Under the pieces are notes generated by a model. That model ran no database searches, had not been told where the DNA came from, and saw only the letters and a list, made by a program, of their open reading frames with translations. Positions 21,723 through 33,907 of a stretch of 64,000 nt of DNA are shown one piece after another (the stretch's first letter is position 1; each line of letters starts with the position of its first letter). The DNA is taken from NCBI RefSeq assembly GCF_003573695.1, contig NC_039367.1:27986442-28050441 (forward strand), in the 5' to 3' direction. The DNA comes from Papaver somniferum (lineage: Eukaryota; Streptophyta; Magnoliopsida; Ranunculales; Papaveraceae). The translations under genes were made by a program, and so were the position numbers.

Positions 21723-22810
21723 ACTTTTTTTTTTTTTCTGAAAGAGGGGAATGCCTAGCCTATAACTAAGGACTGTACAAAATTGACGTGGCCCCGTCTT
21801 TTGTCCAAGCTCATCCGCAGGAGTAGCAAGTAAATAATTTTGAGCATGCTTGATTTTATTACATTGTCAAAGAACTGAATTTAAATATTTTATAGAAATT
21901 TATTATTATTTCCATATTAATGTTTTGAATAAGTATTTAATATAAAAGAAAAATAGAAAATGGGAAAAAAAAAGTTAAATGTGGATAAATAAATTATATT
22001 TTGCTGAAAATAGTATTAAAAAAAACTAGATACATGACACGTATATCTGGTTGGAACTGATAAGATTTTGAGTCCTAAATGAATACACCCATACGGGCAA
22101 TTAATTTGTTAATTGAGTAAGATTTTAGGACTCTAAATCATACCTCGGATCAACCGGATCCGATTCTGTTTAAGGTAATAGGACACTCATTGGCAACCTA
22201 CTCTATCGAAAATTAAAATTTGTTATATTGTCGTGATAAGATACAAATGTTTACGGATTTTCTTCATAAGATTCAAAAAAAAATCGTGAAATGAAATAGC
22301 CGTTTAAAGGATGTTTCTAGTTCTCGTATAAAATATATAAATAATTTTTCATGCCCGATGTTGAACAATCTCATTTCTTGCTCAAGAAAAGAAGAACTCA
22401 CTTTTATTTCGTTTTATTATATATGTATACACCTATCGGTTTGATGGTTTATAGAAAAACGACATTAAGATGATATTATGTTCTGGAAAAAAGAAGTAAT
22501 GAATTTTTTTTGGGATGTAGGTCCTATGAAAATACATGAGCCGCTTAATAAAAAAATTTAATTATGCGAAAGGATGGGCGATTTAAATTTTTTGTTTTTG
22601 AGATAAGATTCACCAGAGGAGCGAGAAGTGTGCACAAATAAAGTTTTTAACCAGACCATCCGGAGAATAACATATTAACCGCTCAATTTGAAATACTCCT
22701 CGCCACTGATTTACTTAATGACTCGATTCTTACCACAAAAAATTACCTTATTAGGAGCCAGGGTCTGGCTCACCCACACCCCCGAACACAAAGTCTCCCA
22801 TTTGTTTAGA
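21723..22810. other. Intergenic, nothing recognised
   Basis: AT-rich sequence without a supported feature. It leads up to the inverted terminal repeat at 22813. Confidence 0.5.
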
Positions 22811-22812
22811 AC

Positions 22813-22950
22813 CGTTTTTTGGGGACTACTCAAAAATAGAGGGGACTCATAGGAATGTCTATCCTATACTTATAAGGGGTGTCTTAAAATATGGAAATGA
22901 CTAACCTACCATTTACATATATATAATCACCTCCTTCCATCACCACCACC

Positions 22951-22987
<37 letters not shown>

Positions 22988-24013
22988 TTATATATAACCA
23001 CCTCCTCCCATCACCACCGCCGCTCACCACCACCACTGACCACCACCACCACCACCACCACCTCAAATCACCACCACCGCCACCTCTATATATAGCTTAA
23101 TTTAAATCATTAACAAAACAAATCAAAATCAAAATTGTAACAAACCCATTACGTTTCATTCGTTTTCCATTGAAAAAAATGAGAAGTAATCATCCAAATG
23201 AGTTGAAAATGGAAGTTACAGAGAGAAGTTCTGCGAGGAATTATGTGAAAATTTTTGTCGAACTAGCTGAACTCAACTTTAATGGAGGTTTTTGTGTTTC
23301 AGAGAAAAATTCGGTTCGGTTATGCCACAAAAGTTCGGTTACATTGTAATTTTTTTCTCCTGACCGAACTTTTCTCTGAAAAACCTGCATATGGAGTTCG
23401 GTTACGTCGCAATTTTTTTCCTAGACGAACTCCTAGTTCGGTTACGTCGTAATTTTCTTCTCCTAACCGAACTTTTCTCTGAAATAAAAGAACTCCATTA
23501 AAGTTGAGTTCGGATACCTGTGTTTTCAGAAATATTATCCGAACTACACTTGCAGATGATTTCGGCTACATATTCTTCAGATGTCGTAGCCGATTGTTCA
23601 TTTTTTAATACCACCACCGCCACCTCTATGTAAATTGTTCATTTTTAGGAATGTTTTGGCCAATTCAAGCACCATTAACTAAATTTGAAGTATCCGTGAG
23701 TATCCAAAACATCATACTCTTGTTGTGGCTCTTAAAGAAAAATATCTTAACTTTTTTTCTTCCAAAACCCTCGTCTTCATTATCATCTTCATCTTCTCCC
23801 TCTCAATAATTCTTCTTTTGAAAAAAATCAACTTATTAATTTAATCTCACTAATCATTAATTAACTCACTAATCACTACACTAATTTAATTATTAAGGGC
23901 ATGTTTGGTATTAAAAAAATTTAGATAAGGGATGACTCATTATTACTACTAATATTCACCACAATAAATGGAGAGTAGCCTCCCACCATTTTAGAGTAGT
24001 CCCCAAAAAAACA
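22813..24013. mobile_element. Non-autonomous TIR element with internal hairpins (1.2 kb)
   Basis: The left end (22813-22847: GTTTTTTGGGGACTACTCAA, then AAATAGAGGGGACT) is mirrored by the right end (23973-24013, inverse GTTTTTTTGGGGACTACTCT then AAAATGGTGGGAGGCT). There is no coding capacity. The core holds an inverted repeat with arms 23269-23315 and 23467-23511, containing further copies of GTTCGG/CCGAAC. Target duplication is not clear, so ends are good to a few bases and the superfamily is unassigned. Confidence 0.65.
22951..22990. repeat. (TA)n microsatellite
   Basis: Fourteen uninterrupted TA units, then a degenerate TA tract, followed by a CAC-rich region (repeat ACC/CAC between 23005 and 23085). 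Both lie within the TIR element. Confidence 0.9.
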
Positions 24014-24750
24014 CGGATCCTTTTTTATTATCGTATCACTAATTTTGAAAAAGTAAAAAAGAAAGAAAAGCAAGCCTAATATATGTTGGCTTAAGGCCCA
24101 GTTTAGAAAAAATTAACCCTGTTAATCCCACCTCACATTCATTTCCTAGTTTCCAAAATGGGTCATTTTGCCAAATATTTTCAAAATATGATTCAAATGG
24201 ACGAGTAAAAATTAGTTTGGGTGAAATGGACAATTTTTTTTTTTTGCAAGGATGAAATTGGATTCATCCTGAATTAAACTTAAAAAATGGCAACGATGAA
24301 ACTGAATGCACCCCGATGTAAATTAAAAATAAGAAAAAATATTTGAAAATAGGTAGGATGAAACTGTTTACATCCCGGCTATTTTTATATTTTTGTCCAT
24401 TTAAACAGTATCTAAATCTAACTGTCTTTTTCACCCAGAAATTATTGATTTTGGTCTTTTTAACCATTTTTGTGTTCCTAATTCGGCGACTGCACCTTAT
24501 GATCCAAACTATGTCTAATGATTTAAAATAATATGCCTCACGACAAAAATCCATTTGTGATCCAAACTTTTGAACATTAATGGAAAATTTGTCACGATAA
24601 CAATAATGTTATTATGAACCGAAATTTTTAACATTAACCGAAAATTTGTTACGGTAAAAATAATGTATAAGATGGACCAAAATCTCTAACCTATCAGTGT
24701 GGGAAAAAGAAAATACCTCCTAACCGTCAATTTTAGGAGAAGTTTTTTTT
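24014..24750. other. Spacer between two TIR elements
   Basis: No gene is supported. An internal direct repeat is visible: ACATTAATGGAAAATTTGTC near 24573 and a close copy near 24631. Minus-strand frames at 24039-24554 have no recognisable domain. Confidence 0.5.
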
Positions 24751-25394
24751 GGAAACCTATTTTGAGGCATACTGAATTTTTTTGAGGCATACTTATTTAT
24801 TATCGCATCTAGAGTAGTTTTATAATGGGTGTCTAAAAGTCGTGCAATTACCTATATATCCTTGAACAATCTAATTATTAGAGTGTCCTTATCCTCAAAA
24901 ACCTAAAATCAAAAATCAAAATAATCTTTAAACTTAAAACATCTTGGACTCCAATTCAATCAATCAATCAACCAAGGAAACACGAATCGAAGTGAGCGAT
25001 GCTGGAGTACGAAATCCAAATCTCAGTTGCTCGTAGATATATTTTAGAATGCATGTGTAACAAAACCATCTTTTTTTTGATTGATTTTATTTTGTTTGAT
25101 CGATAAAATATGATTTCAAATATGAAATTAGGGTTTTCAGAAGATCAATTCGACTGATCTTGGAATATCAATTTTGAGCCGAACCTAGTATATGATGTAG
25201 AGAAACACTACGTTCGGCTAATGCGATTTTACTAGATTTTGTTTGAATCAACCGAACCTAAATTCGTTAGTTACAGAGTGAAGTTCGGCTGATAACATGT
25301 CAGCTGAACCCATGTTTTTTGAAATACACTTGGGTTCGGCTAACAACGATTTTGTTCGAATCAACCGAACCTAAATTCGTGAGTTACAGAGTAA

Positions 25395-25528
25395 AGTTCG
25401 GATGATAAATTGTCAGTCGAACCTCTGTGTTTCGAAAATATAACTAGGTTTGGCTGACAAGTTGTTAGCCGAACCTAGGCATATTTTCGAAACACAGAGC
25501 TTCAGGCTGATAACTTATCAGTCGAACT
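25395..25528. repeat. 134-bp near-perfect palindrome
   Basis: The arms 25395-25460 and 25461-25528 are inverse copies with about ten mismatches and no spacer. The best-matched core is CTCTGTGTTTCGAAAATAT on one arm and its inverse on the other. The transcript would fold into a hairpin of about 65 bp. Confidence 0.8.
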
Positions 25529-25794
25529 GTTCATCTGGTCAGTAGATCTGGGTTTTAAAAATTCAATTTTTTAATAGATTCAACTTATAAAAAGGACATT
25601 AAACCTCGTATAAAAGTCTGCATCTGATTTGAATCAGACATTTAGGTCACTTCTAATCACTAAAATCTCAAAATCCAAGTTTTTTTTTCACTTCTTCTTC
25701 TTCTTCTCAAAAATTCCACCTCTCTCACATAAATTTGATTTCTCTACTAATTTAACACTAATAATTTAATTTTTAATCAATCTTTAAAATTCCT

Positions 25795-25912
25795 AATCTA
25801 ATCATAATCATTAACACTAATTATGTAAGGGTAGTTATGCTATTATCCATCCAAATCTAATCATAATCATTAACACTAATTATGTAAGGGTAGCTATGCC
25901 ATTATAAAAAAG
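25795..25912. repeat. 59-bp tandem duplication
   Basis: A unit containing ATCATAATCATTAACACTAA, then TTATGTAAGGGTAG, is repeated with a period of 59 bp (25801 and 25860). It lies inside the second TIR element near its right end. Confidence 0.85.
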
Positions 25913-26589
25913 AATGAATAAGGAGTGGTGTTTTTTTTTATTTAGTGACCCTATTTTGGCATTATTTAGTATGCCTCAAAAAAATCCAGTATGCCACAAA
26001 ACAGATTTCAACGGTTGATTATTGAGTGGTCGTCTCCACCTAGTATCTCTTGAAAGCTTTGGAGAGAAAAAAAACGTGAACAAAAATAGTGTTGTAAGGA
26101 AGAACCAACGAGTTGACAAATCACCTCCATGGCAGGAGAATAATCAACTATGAGCGAGGGAATTTTAGGTTGTACATAAAATGGCTCCCAAAACTAGAAT
26201 GTTCTTACGTAGAGCACTTCATGAGGGAATCGGCGTTTTCCCATGTCATAATCTCGCTGCAACAGGCCGCTTGCAAGTTGAAATAGTGATTTGTTGATCG
26301 TATTTGACTTAACCTAGACATAATTTATGCGTCGCTCTATTGCAAAGACACCAAGCTAACAACACTAAATAATGCGAAAAACTTTGCCATGGTGAATAAA
26401 ATTATTCATACGGAATTTCATCTTAAGCTTGCTTTAGATCATGTCTTTCAAATCCATGTTGAATTCATTCCCAGAGCTTTTAATGAAACAAAGTTGTTCA
26501 TGTGAGGAAGTGAACGGACATAGTCCCATTTATGAATATCATTATCTATAAAAGAAATTTTAATGGTTCCTAGACTACATCCAAACTCC

Positions 26590-27477
26590 TTAATATGGAG
26601 TGGATTTCAGTTCAACAATTACAGAGTTCAAATCCCTACTTCCACAATGGGAGGGAGCATACCAACCACCAGACCACTTGGTGATTGGCTTAGTAGTTGT
26701 AGCTCGTGGGTCGTAAAGAAATAACGCCCTTTTGCCGAAATCCCAAAGTAGGACTTGACCATCTTTTAAACAGTGACTGGTATTAAATTCTCGGACATAT
26801 AGCTAAATTTCCCTAGTTCTCCCAGTGGCATATATAACTCCTTCATCCAACTCCAACAATTTGTGCTCTTGTTAAGCTCCGACTTCCTTTTCCTCTTCTT
26901 TACCGACCAAATTTCCAAGTTTGGGCAATGGTTAAGAACAATACACAGACGATTCCTTAATATGTGCAGCTTCTTATAGTGGGTGTCATTAGGGTTGTAG
27001 AAAGGTGGTACTGGGAGCAGTTCAAAAACTTCATTGTTCAAATCGAAGGCCACGATATATAGGATATGTCAACAACGAGAAGGGCACGTGCATGAAGTGC
27101 TGAAGATCGTACATGAAACAAAAACAAACCAAACCGTTGCACGATCCAATCGGATATAATCACTTATAGTTGTAAGCAGTGTCTTGTAAAAGCGGTCAAA
27201 CGGCTGAAAACGGTCTTGACCAATATTATTGGTCTCACAATTCCAGTTTTCATCGACATGCTGAAATTTGAAGTTTCCTTTCTCAATCAAATTTTTTTTG
27301 ACCTAGACTAAGGTTGCTATCGGTAGCATGATGATTATCAGCATCAAGTTGTTCTTCATGAAGTAGTAGTCGTAATTGGTAAAGATAGTGATTATTGACA
27401 ACGTAAGCATTGCGTACCAGACTTGGCCAAGTCTTGCATACCTGTATGCACTGTAAAATCGATTCAACTGGTATAAT
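26590..27477 (-). pseudogene. F-box pseudogene with F-box-associated domain
   Basis: Reading the minus strand from 27477: PVESILQCIQVCKTWPSLV is the end of an F-box, then HLYQL-type sequence, a region with stops near 27290, then IVAFDLNNEVFELLPVPPF and LHILRNRLCIVLNHCPNLEIW, typical of the F-box-associated domain. The frame shifts at about 26765, after which KDGQVLLWDFGKRALFLYDP follows, ending with a stop at 26590-26592. There is no start codon before the F-box and at least three frame disruptions. It belongs to a different F-box subfamily from the gene at 19930. Confidence 0.75.
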
Positions 27478-27654
27478 CTATATTAAATTTCCCTTACTTT
27501 GTCATTATGGAGATTCTCGGTTGTTATTAGGGATTAGCGACCAAATTACGCAAACACCTTTGTATTCATCGGTCTGGAATATAAACACAAAAATAGAGTC
27601 AGAAACAAATAAGGAATTAGCAAGCACCATTAATTGAATGAGAATGAGTTTCAG

Positions 27655-28140
27655 CAACAATCATTGCTTAAGCATGAGTCTTGAGTAGTTTGAAAACAAA
27701 GAAGCTTGACTTCCAATTCCAAAACACCCGCTTCTAAACTCATGGCCTTCATAAATTCAGATGAATGTAGTAATGAGTATGGTCAGGGTTGAGTCCCATT
27801 TATCTATAGCTTTCCTTTACACTGGTTATAGCCCTTTGGAAACATTCCAAATTTACATTTTCCATTTCAGTTTGTATTTCTAATTTGGGTTTTTATATTT
27901 TACTTTGTCAATTTTCTTGAAGACTTAGCTCTCGTCAACAATCTATGCAAATCTGCAGAAGGTGGCAAGGATTACTTTGCAAGTGCAGCTGGACACCAAG
28001 CAGGTTTTGAGACAGAAGGGAGACAAACTAGGTTTGGCAAGTGCACTGGGACACCATCTAGTGGAAATTTAGCATTGCTCAGACAAGAAGGTGGTGCAAG
28101 GCCATCAACTACATCACCTATTGTTGCGTTTGACCGCGAA
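27655..28140 (+). pseudogene. Copy 1 of the coiled-coil family's C-terminal exon
   Basis: The segment TGCAGCTGGACACCAAGCAG to CATCTAGTGGAAATTTAGCA matches the exons at 39173-39337 and 39696-39820. Its translation carries QAGFETEGRQTRFGKCTGTP and SSGNLALLRQEGGARPSTTS. The preceding intron-like stretch (27660-27930) also matches 38995-39170, including CTTGAGTAGTTT and TTTTCCATTTCAGTTT. No function is known to me. An isolated copy upstream of the coiled-coil genes suggests a duplicated block. Confidence 0.5.
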
Positions 28141-28574
28141 AATGAAATCGTCTATATCATACATACTTACAGTTTGTAACTAGATGCAAATTAGAGAGTT
28201 TACAGTTTCTGCAACTTATTTTCGAAGATCACTGACTTAAGAATTTTCAAGTAGTTGCTGCAGAAATATGTATTTTGCCTAGCAGCTTATTTGGATCCCC
28301 TGAACTATTTTGGTATACCTGCATATAAAAGTGTGTTTTTGCAAGAGTACCAACTACATGTATTGTTGCGATTGACATATTCATTCACATGACTTGAATT
28401 TTCATAACTGTGTTTTTGTATGGAGTTTGAACCGAGTCAGACACTAAAAATATGAAGAAAAAGAAAAAAGTTCTGGCATCTGACTCGAAGAGTCAGATAT
28501 CGAATCAGAATAAAAAGGTGACCAAAAGCCTCCTCCTAGTCCTAGTAGACCAAAAACTGAAGGTCATTCAATTT

Positions 28575-28688
28575 CGGGTGAAATACAGATGTACTCCTGT
28601 TTTTTTGGGCGTATACAGAAGTACCCGTTTTTTTTGAAATTTACAAATGTACTCCTGTTTTGACCGTTTTTTTGAAAAAACGGTTAAC
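28575..28688. repeat. Triplicated TACAnANGTACTCC motif and a hairpin
   Basis: Three adjacent loose copies of ATACAGATGTACTCCTGTTT occur at 28583, 28613 and 28640. They are followed by the inverted repeat GACCGTTTTTTT/AAAAAACGGTT at 28662-28685. This is probably the end of a small transposon. The flanks to 29670 hold no supported gene. Confidence 0.55.
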
Positions 28689-29671
28689 GGAAAGTTAACC
28701 TCCATGTCAGCAGTTAAGTCATGTAAAAAAGACATTTTAGTCCTCCAAATTGCTGAGTTAACCACTCACCTATTAAAGTCATTCAAATCGCAGATTAAGC
28801 TGTTGTTTAATCGCAGATTATAGTCTGTACTTGTAAAAATGTCTTTGACACATGACACTCTATCATTGGCCCAAAAAGAATACTAAAACTCTGGAGCAGA
28901 TACGTAGTGGAACAGAAAATAATAACTTAAACAAATGCTTATTAATTGAAACTCGTTATCCTTACATGATGACTCTGCCAGTGTATGGCATCGTAACCTA
29001 ATTTCAATTAAAGCAAAACCTTAACACAAGGTATGAAAAATCCTTGACAGCCTTGTCTCAGCTAGCATCCTAGAGGGTAAAGGCTTGTTCAGATAGCATC
29101 CTACTGAAACATCAGATATTCATCAAACTTTTCACCCAAAAATTGTAGACAAATTATGAGAATTGGTAATATGCAGGACTAAGTTGCAAAGTCAAAGAGC
29201 ATAACAGATTAACCTATCATTCCATCTCATAACAGAGCTAGAGTTAGCAATTTCGAATCCATACACAACCCATATTTCCAATCCAAACAATTTCATATCC
29301 AATGTTCCTTGTCCTGTAGAAACTAGTTGCAATTCTAGAATTTAAGATACACCATTCAGATATAGGTTAAGCTTAGGTTTATTGCCGCTGCTAAAATTAC
29401 ACTGAAGGAAACACAAAGAGATAGAAGTCAAGCCCCATTACTGTGTATCTTTGGCAATTAAAATCAGAAGTAAAGTAAAGCAAGAGTCTTATGCCCACAA
29501 GATCAGCATGGCCACACAAAGAGCTAGTGGGACTTTAACTAGTGAAGTCTACTCACTAAGTGAGATCTATGTGACACTTAAAAGTTCACAGAGATCAGAC
29601 TCATGCTTAGGATGTAATCTGCATCATGTTCTAGTATTTTAAGCTCATAAATTTGTGTTCAACAGAAAGCA

Positions 29672-29902
29672 TTAAAAAGATAAATTAGTTAAGGATAGAT
29701 TTGAACTTACCTTTCCATCAGTCAATTCAACTATTTGGTTATAAAGTGATCGACCAACCAAATAAGAAACAAAGGTAAAGTTCTTAAAAAATGCTTTTCT
29801 GTTTCTTTTGGGACTTTTCTCAAACACTTGATTGTAGCTTCTTCTCTCAAATCGACCACTAACACCACAACTTTTTAAATCGATCATGTAACTCATCTTC
29901 AT
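29672..29902 (-). CDS. Possible first exon of an unidentified gene
   Basis: A basic 76-codon frame starts MKMSYMIDLKSCG. The last sensible residues, ELTDGK, are followed by a strong donor AAG|GTAAGTTC at about 29692. An acceptor-like TTTTTGCCAG lies just before the Met. I recognise no domain, and no downstream exon was found between 28160 and 29650. It could equally be chance. Confidence 0.25.
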   Translation of the reverse strand: MKMSYMIDLKSCGVSGRFERRSYNQVFEKSPKRNRKAFFKNFTFVSYLVGRSLYNQIVELTDGKVSSNLSLTNLSF

Positions 29903-30790
29903 CGTCTACTTAGTCTGGCAAAAAATCAACAACAAAACCCATCTGTTAAATTTCTTGTTGAATGATTTCAGAAATCAGTTTTAAGAATTTCAATCCCCTT
30001 GTTTCTTCTTCCTTATTTAAGCCCTAACTCAATTATTCTCATTCTATCTTCTTTTTTCATTGGTACCACCAGTTATCATCGACCAATACCCGTTATCGAT
30101 TTCATTCTTTCAATTTCAACTTTGAATTTCAAGCACCATCTTCTTTGTCTAATCAACTTGTTCTTCCCTGATTCACTCATAGCCACCAAATTTGACTATA
30201 AGAACTCAAACCCACTCTCAATCAACAAAATCCTCTGTCGAATCATCACTTTTCCGATTCACTTTTCATCTACCAGAAAATCAACTGCATTCTTCATTTT
30301 CCGATTCACAATTTCTAGGGTTTTAGAAGCTTCAAATCTCGTTTAACCCTCTTTCACTTCAATTTTTTCTCGATTTTCCTCTCGAGGTTTATCAGCTGCG
30401 CTATTTTAATTTTTTTTCTTTTTCAATTTCATTTGGAGTCGTGGAGAAGAATCAGGTTGTATTTTGTGAAGTTCATAGGATAAATCAGAGTAAGCTTGCG
30501 TTCAGTTTATCATAGGATAAACAGACACGTGGCATAAACTGAAGGATTACATGGTAATTTTATATTTCATTTTCTCATTTCGGTCAAGGATAAATCGACC
30601 ATATGGCCGAGAAATTGACTTTTCTGACGTTTTTGGATGGAAAACATCCAACGGGCCTATATTCATAAATAGAAAAAAAACAAGGTTACATTTTTAAGTC
30701 GGATGTAAATTCAGGGGTACATCTATTTATAATCCTTCAATTTCAGAAAAGCAGTGAGAAACACAGGTGGTGCGCAGCAGCAGCAATATC
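29903..30790. other. Intergenic, nothing recognised
   Basis: Mostly T-rich sequence. The 115-codon plus frame at 29999-30346 has a hydrophobic, low-complexity composition and no recognisable domain. A small inverted repeat TCAGTTTAT/ATAAACTGA lies near 30502-30542. Confidence 0.4.
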
Positions 30791-30791
30791 C

Positions 30792-30919
30792 ATGGCCGCG
30801 ATTCTCACTTACTTCCTACAAACCCTCGACCTAAAAAGAAATGGACTCATTTGCAACACTCCTTCAATCAGAATCAACACTCAACAGCCTTTCTTTTCCG
30901 AAGCAACTAGCTGCCAAGT
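30792..30919 (+). CDS. Possible first exon with an N-terminal targeting peptide
   Basis: The frame begins MAAILTYFLQTLDLKRNG and runs 42 codons to a donor-like CAA|GTAAAAATTC. The start MA, the Ser/Thr content and the lack of acidic residues near the start resemble an organelle transit peptide. LINE debris follows, so downstream exons are missing or displaced. Low confidence. Confidence 0.25.
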
Positions 30920-31159
30920 AAAAATTCTTAACTTCTCTTTGACCCCATTTAAGTTTTTCCTTGTTCTTTCTCAATTTTGATCAAAAAGGTAAAAATTTTG
31001 ATGGTGAGTTTGTATTTGCGTTTTGAGATTTTTGCAAATGCTGAGTTTTTAAATCCTGGGGGAGAGTAGGAGTCAAAATCATTCAATAGGTGGAGTAATC
31101 CGCAACATCATTTTATTTGAGATTTAGTTTAGACTGTCAATGGATTCATGAAATTGGTT

Positions 31160-31670
31160 AAATTTCAAATAAGCTCATTCTAAACATGATTGTTCTAGTT
31201 GCAGCTATAAATTTCAAATAAGCTCATTCTAAACATGATTGCTCTTGCCACTGGCATTGGAAGATTTGTTAAAGACATAAACTTGGAGTGCAGGCTGTGC
31301 AATAATGCTTTGGAAACAACTGATCATTGATGCTGCATTGCCAAGATAATGTTGTTCAGCTCTCCTATAAATTTCAGGTCAAACCTTTAAGTGCCCAATG
31401 GATTTTACTGCGCAGATTCATAATCTTTCTGGCAAGTTTTAAGTCAGTTGAGCTTAAACTTATCAGAAAATGTGGTAACGAGGTTGCTCACATTTAGGCT
31501 AAATCTGGTTTCTAACAGTTGGCTTACTTCTCCTCCTCTTTGTATTACGGCTCTGCTTCAATCTAGATTCTCGTTTTTCTGTTTTGTTCTTTCCCTGCAA
31601 CAATTTTTCCTTCGTATCTTTTTAAACATTTTAATGGCCATCAGACCAAGCAAGAATTACTTGAAAGAGT
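31160..31670 (+). pseudogene. LINE remnant: zf-RVT and RNase H-like tail
   Basis: Around 31250-31320 the plus strand reads RFVKDINLECRLCNNALETT, the zinc-binding motif (CxLC...ETxxH) after the reverse transcriptase of plant LINEs. From about 31470 it reads GNEVAH, then AKSGF, then WLTSPPLCITALLQS, the plant RNase H-like C-terminus (NxVAHxLAK...PP). Stops and two frame changes break it. A 49-bp unit is tandemly doubled at 31160 and 31209. Confidence 0.65.
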
Positions 31671-32149
31671 GACACATAACAAGGTGAGGATGCTGGATTG
31701 ATGAGCCCATCTTCATATTTCTCATCCCCAAAATATTATTCCAAAAGCTAGCTTTAAGGCTGCATGTGGTGCCAACTGCCAACCACTTTGCTTGTGCACA
31801 GATGAAAAGGATTTTGATCGCTGCATCTTGGTAAAAGAGTTTTGGCTTTGCACCCAGAGTGGCATTTTTTGTTTCCACCAACCTAAAGTTCCTTCATTAA
31901 TCTCTTTCACAAATATAGCAGTCATTGACTGATAAAAATGACTCCTTTTTGACTAAGAACCAACTCTTCTCAGTCTTTCATGCCTCTTCTTCTTACTCTC
32001 TCCCTCCTTTTGCAAATGAGAAATATTCAGTTCAGGGTTCATCAACTTTTAAGTACCGAGTAAGTCTTTTTCCTTCCATTAGTTTTTGCAAAGTTCTTGT
32101 TTTCTTTCTTTTATACCCTGCCTTTTGTATGCCCTTGAGGAACACAACA

Positions 32150-33450
32150 ATGGGTAGAAGTAGTGAAAAAACGAAGGCAAAAAATGGTAGAAGTAGCGAG
32201 GTAACAAGGGAAAAGAAAGCAACTGAACACCAAAATCATGAGCTTGAGAAGGAAATAAAAGATGATCCCAATGTAAAAGTCTGCAAGAGGAAAAGATATA
32301 CAGAGGTTTTGATAAAAGAGCTAAGGGATAAATGTCAAAATTGTGTTCAACTCAACCGGGAAATTGATGGTTTGAAAAACGAGATTGAAGGTTTAAAAAA
32401 TGAGTTTTTGGAATTGGATGTCCAGGGTGACTTAGTTAAGGTGAGGTGTAATCAGTTGAAAGCTAAGATTCTAGAGAAGAAGGAGACAAGCGAAAGAGAA
32501 AAGGCTTTGGAGAAGGAATGTGTTCAGCTTAATAGAGAGGTCAAGGATTTGAAGTTGGGGAAGAAAAGAGTTGCTGTTGAAATTGAAGATCTCAAAGTGA
32601 AGTGTACACATAACAAGGTTTCTTAATAGAGAGGTCAGAGAGGCTTGCAGAGTTGGAAGCTTATAATTTCAAGTTTCAATGTTTGTCTGCAGAGCTCAAA
32701 CACAAGGAAATGGAATTGGAAAACCTACGGGTAGTAAGCGGTGGTCTTGATCGTGAGCGCGAGGACTATATGACTAAATGCATTGGAATGGAGGAGCAAA
32801 TTAAGGGTTTAATAGAAGAAGGAAATGTTATGTCTCAGAGGGAGAAGAGTGCAGGGGAAAGAATCTGTCACTTGGAGGAGGTAGTTAAGAAAATGGAAAC
32901 TGATGAAAGAGAGAGGTTTAGGGAATTGGAGAGAAGGCTATTAAAAGTTGAAGAAGAAAATGCAGCATTGAGAGCCTTGCAAAATGTAGTTTCTTGTGAA
33001 AGAACTTGCAGGGATATGGATGGCAGGGTCTATGCAGCTAATGAGGCGCACTTGACAAGAACTGAAACTAGTCCAAATTTTATTTTTACACCTGCCAGCT
33101 GCATACCTTCTTTTTCACTGCAAGTAACTGTCGATGGTGTAACCCCCTCAGGTATCATTCATATTCTTTTATATTTAGTGCTTTGTTTGTCTGTCTTTTG
33201 CTAGTGTAGCTTTCGCCATGTCCATTGTCTCTCTTTGTGTTCATGTTGATACATATCATGGTTGGATATATTTTACAGTGTCTTGTCTGTAATTGCATTC
33301 ATTTAGAGCCGGTTTTCCATCTCTTTCTTTGTCTTTCTTTAACTAGTATTCACAGAGGGCATACCCTGCTGTTAGAGTTGGTAGCAACTCAAAAATTAAA
33401 TGGGAATCTAGGACAGAGGATGGATGGTATGGTAGTGATTTCAAATACAG
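32150..33450 (+). pseudogene. Coiled-coil protein gene, copy A
   Basis: The start is MGRSSEKTKAKNGRSSEV at 32150. The protein is almost entirely heptad-type coiled coil, rich in Glu, Lys and Leu (for example LNREIDGLKNEIEGLKNEF). The frame breaks at about 32620 by one base. It resumes as LAELEAYNFKFQCLSAELKH and continues through ERICHLEEVVKKMETDER to VTVDGVTPS, with a donor at 33151. A further short exon may occupy 33358-33450. I do not recognise the family; coiled coils of this kind serve many roles. It is paralogous to copy B, 1.76 kb downstream. Confidence 0.55.
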
Positions 33451-33907
33451 GTTCATCTGTTCATTTTCACTATGTTCAAAGTGTCTGTCTGAACATACTG
33501 TTCAACTAAATTTTCGGCGTTAATGAAATTGAACTCAGATACACAACCATGAAACTTCCCTTTATATGATAGCATTAGATTCTGCTGTGGTTTCTATATG
33601 TGCATGAATTGTACCAGTTTGCCGAATTACCTTCACATAAAATTTGTATTTGCACCAGAATCTCCTTAAAACGGATCTGGCTGGCCTAGGAGCTGCATTG
33701 GGTTGTCGTTTTCACAAATATAGCAGTAATTACAGTGACTTTACTTTTTATTCTCCCCATCACATCACAAAAGCAAACCCTCATTCTAGACTAGAAAAAC
33801 CTTTTTTTTTTCTTTTTCTTTCTTATCACAAGGTTCATCTTTCCATATTATCACTCTATTTATTTTGTAAAAGGGTACCCTGAGAAACAACTAGTACTGG
33901 TTAAGAA

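Larger units (their letters stand above)
24751..26008. mobile_element. Second non-autonomous TIR element with a large palindrome
   Basis: The 42-bp ends are near-identical inverses. The left is GGAAACCTATTTTGAGGCAT, then ACTGAATTTTTTTGAGGCATACT. The right, read inverted, has GAAATCTGTTTTGTGGCATA and so on. The TTTTGAGGCATACT motif is itself doubled within each end. The interior (25150-25530) is an array of GTTCGGCT/AGCCGAAC half-palindromes. No ORF. It resembles the element at 22813 in size and design but shares no terminal sequence with it. Confidence 0.65.

Noticed and set aside
23005..23085. CAC-rich stretch as a His/Pro-rich coding exon
   Set aside because: Simple-sequence repeat in a TIR element with no continuing frame.
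29999..30346. 115-codon hydrophobic plus frame
   Set aside because: T-rich low-complexity composition, no domain, no neighbouring exon.
31657..31925. Two overlapping minus frames of 67-74 codons
   Set aside because: They lie between LINE debris and the coiled-coil gene promoter; no conserved motif or start context.
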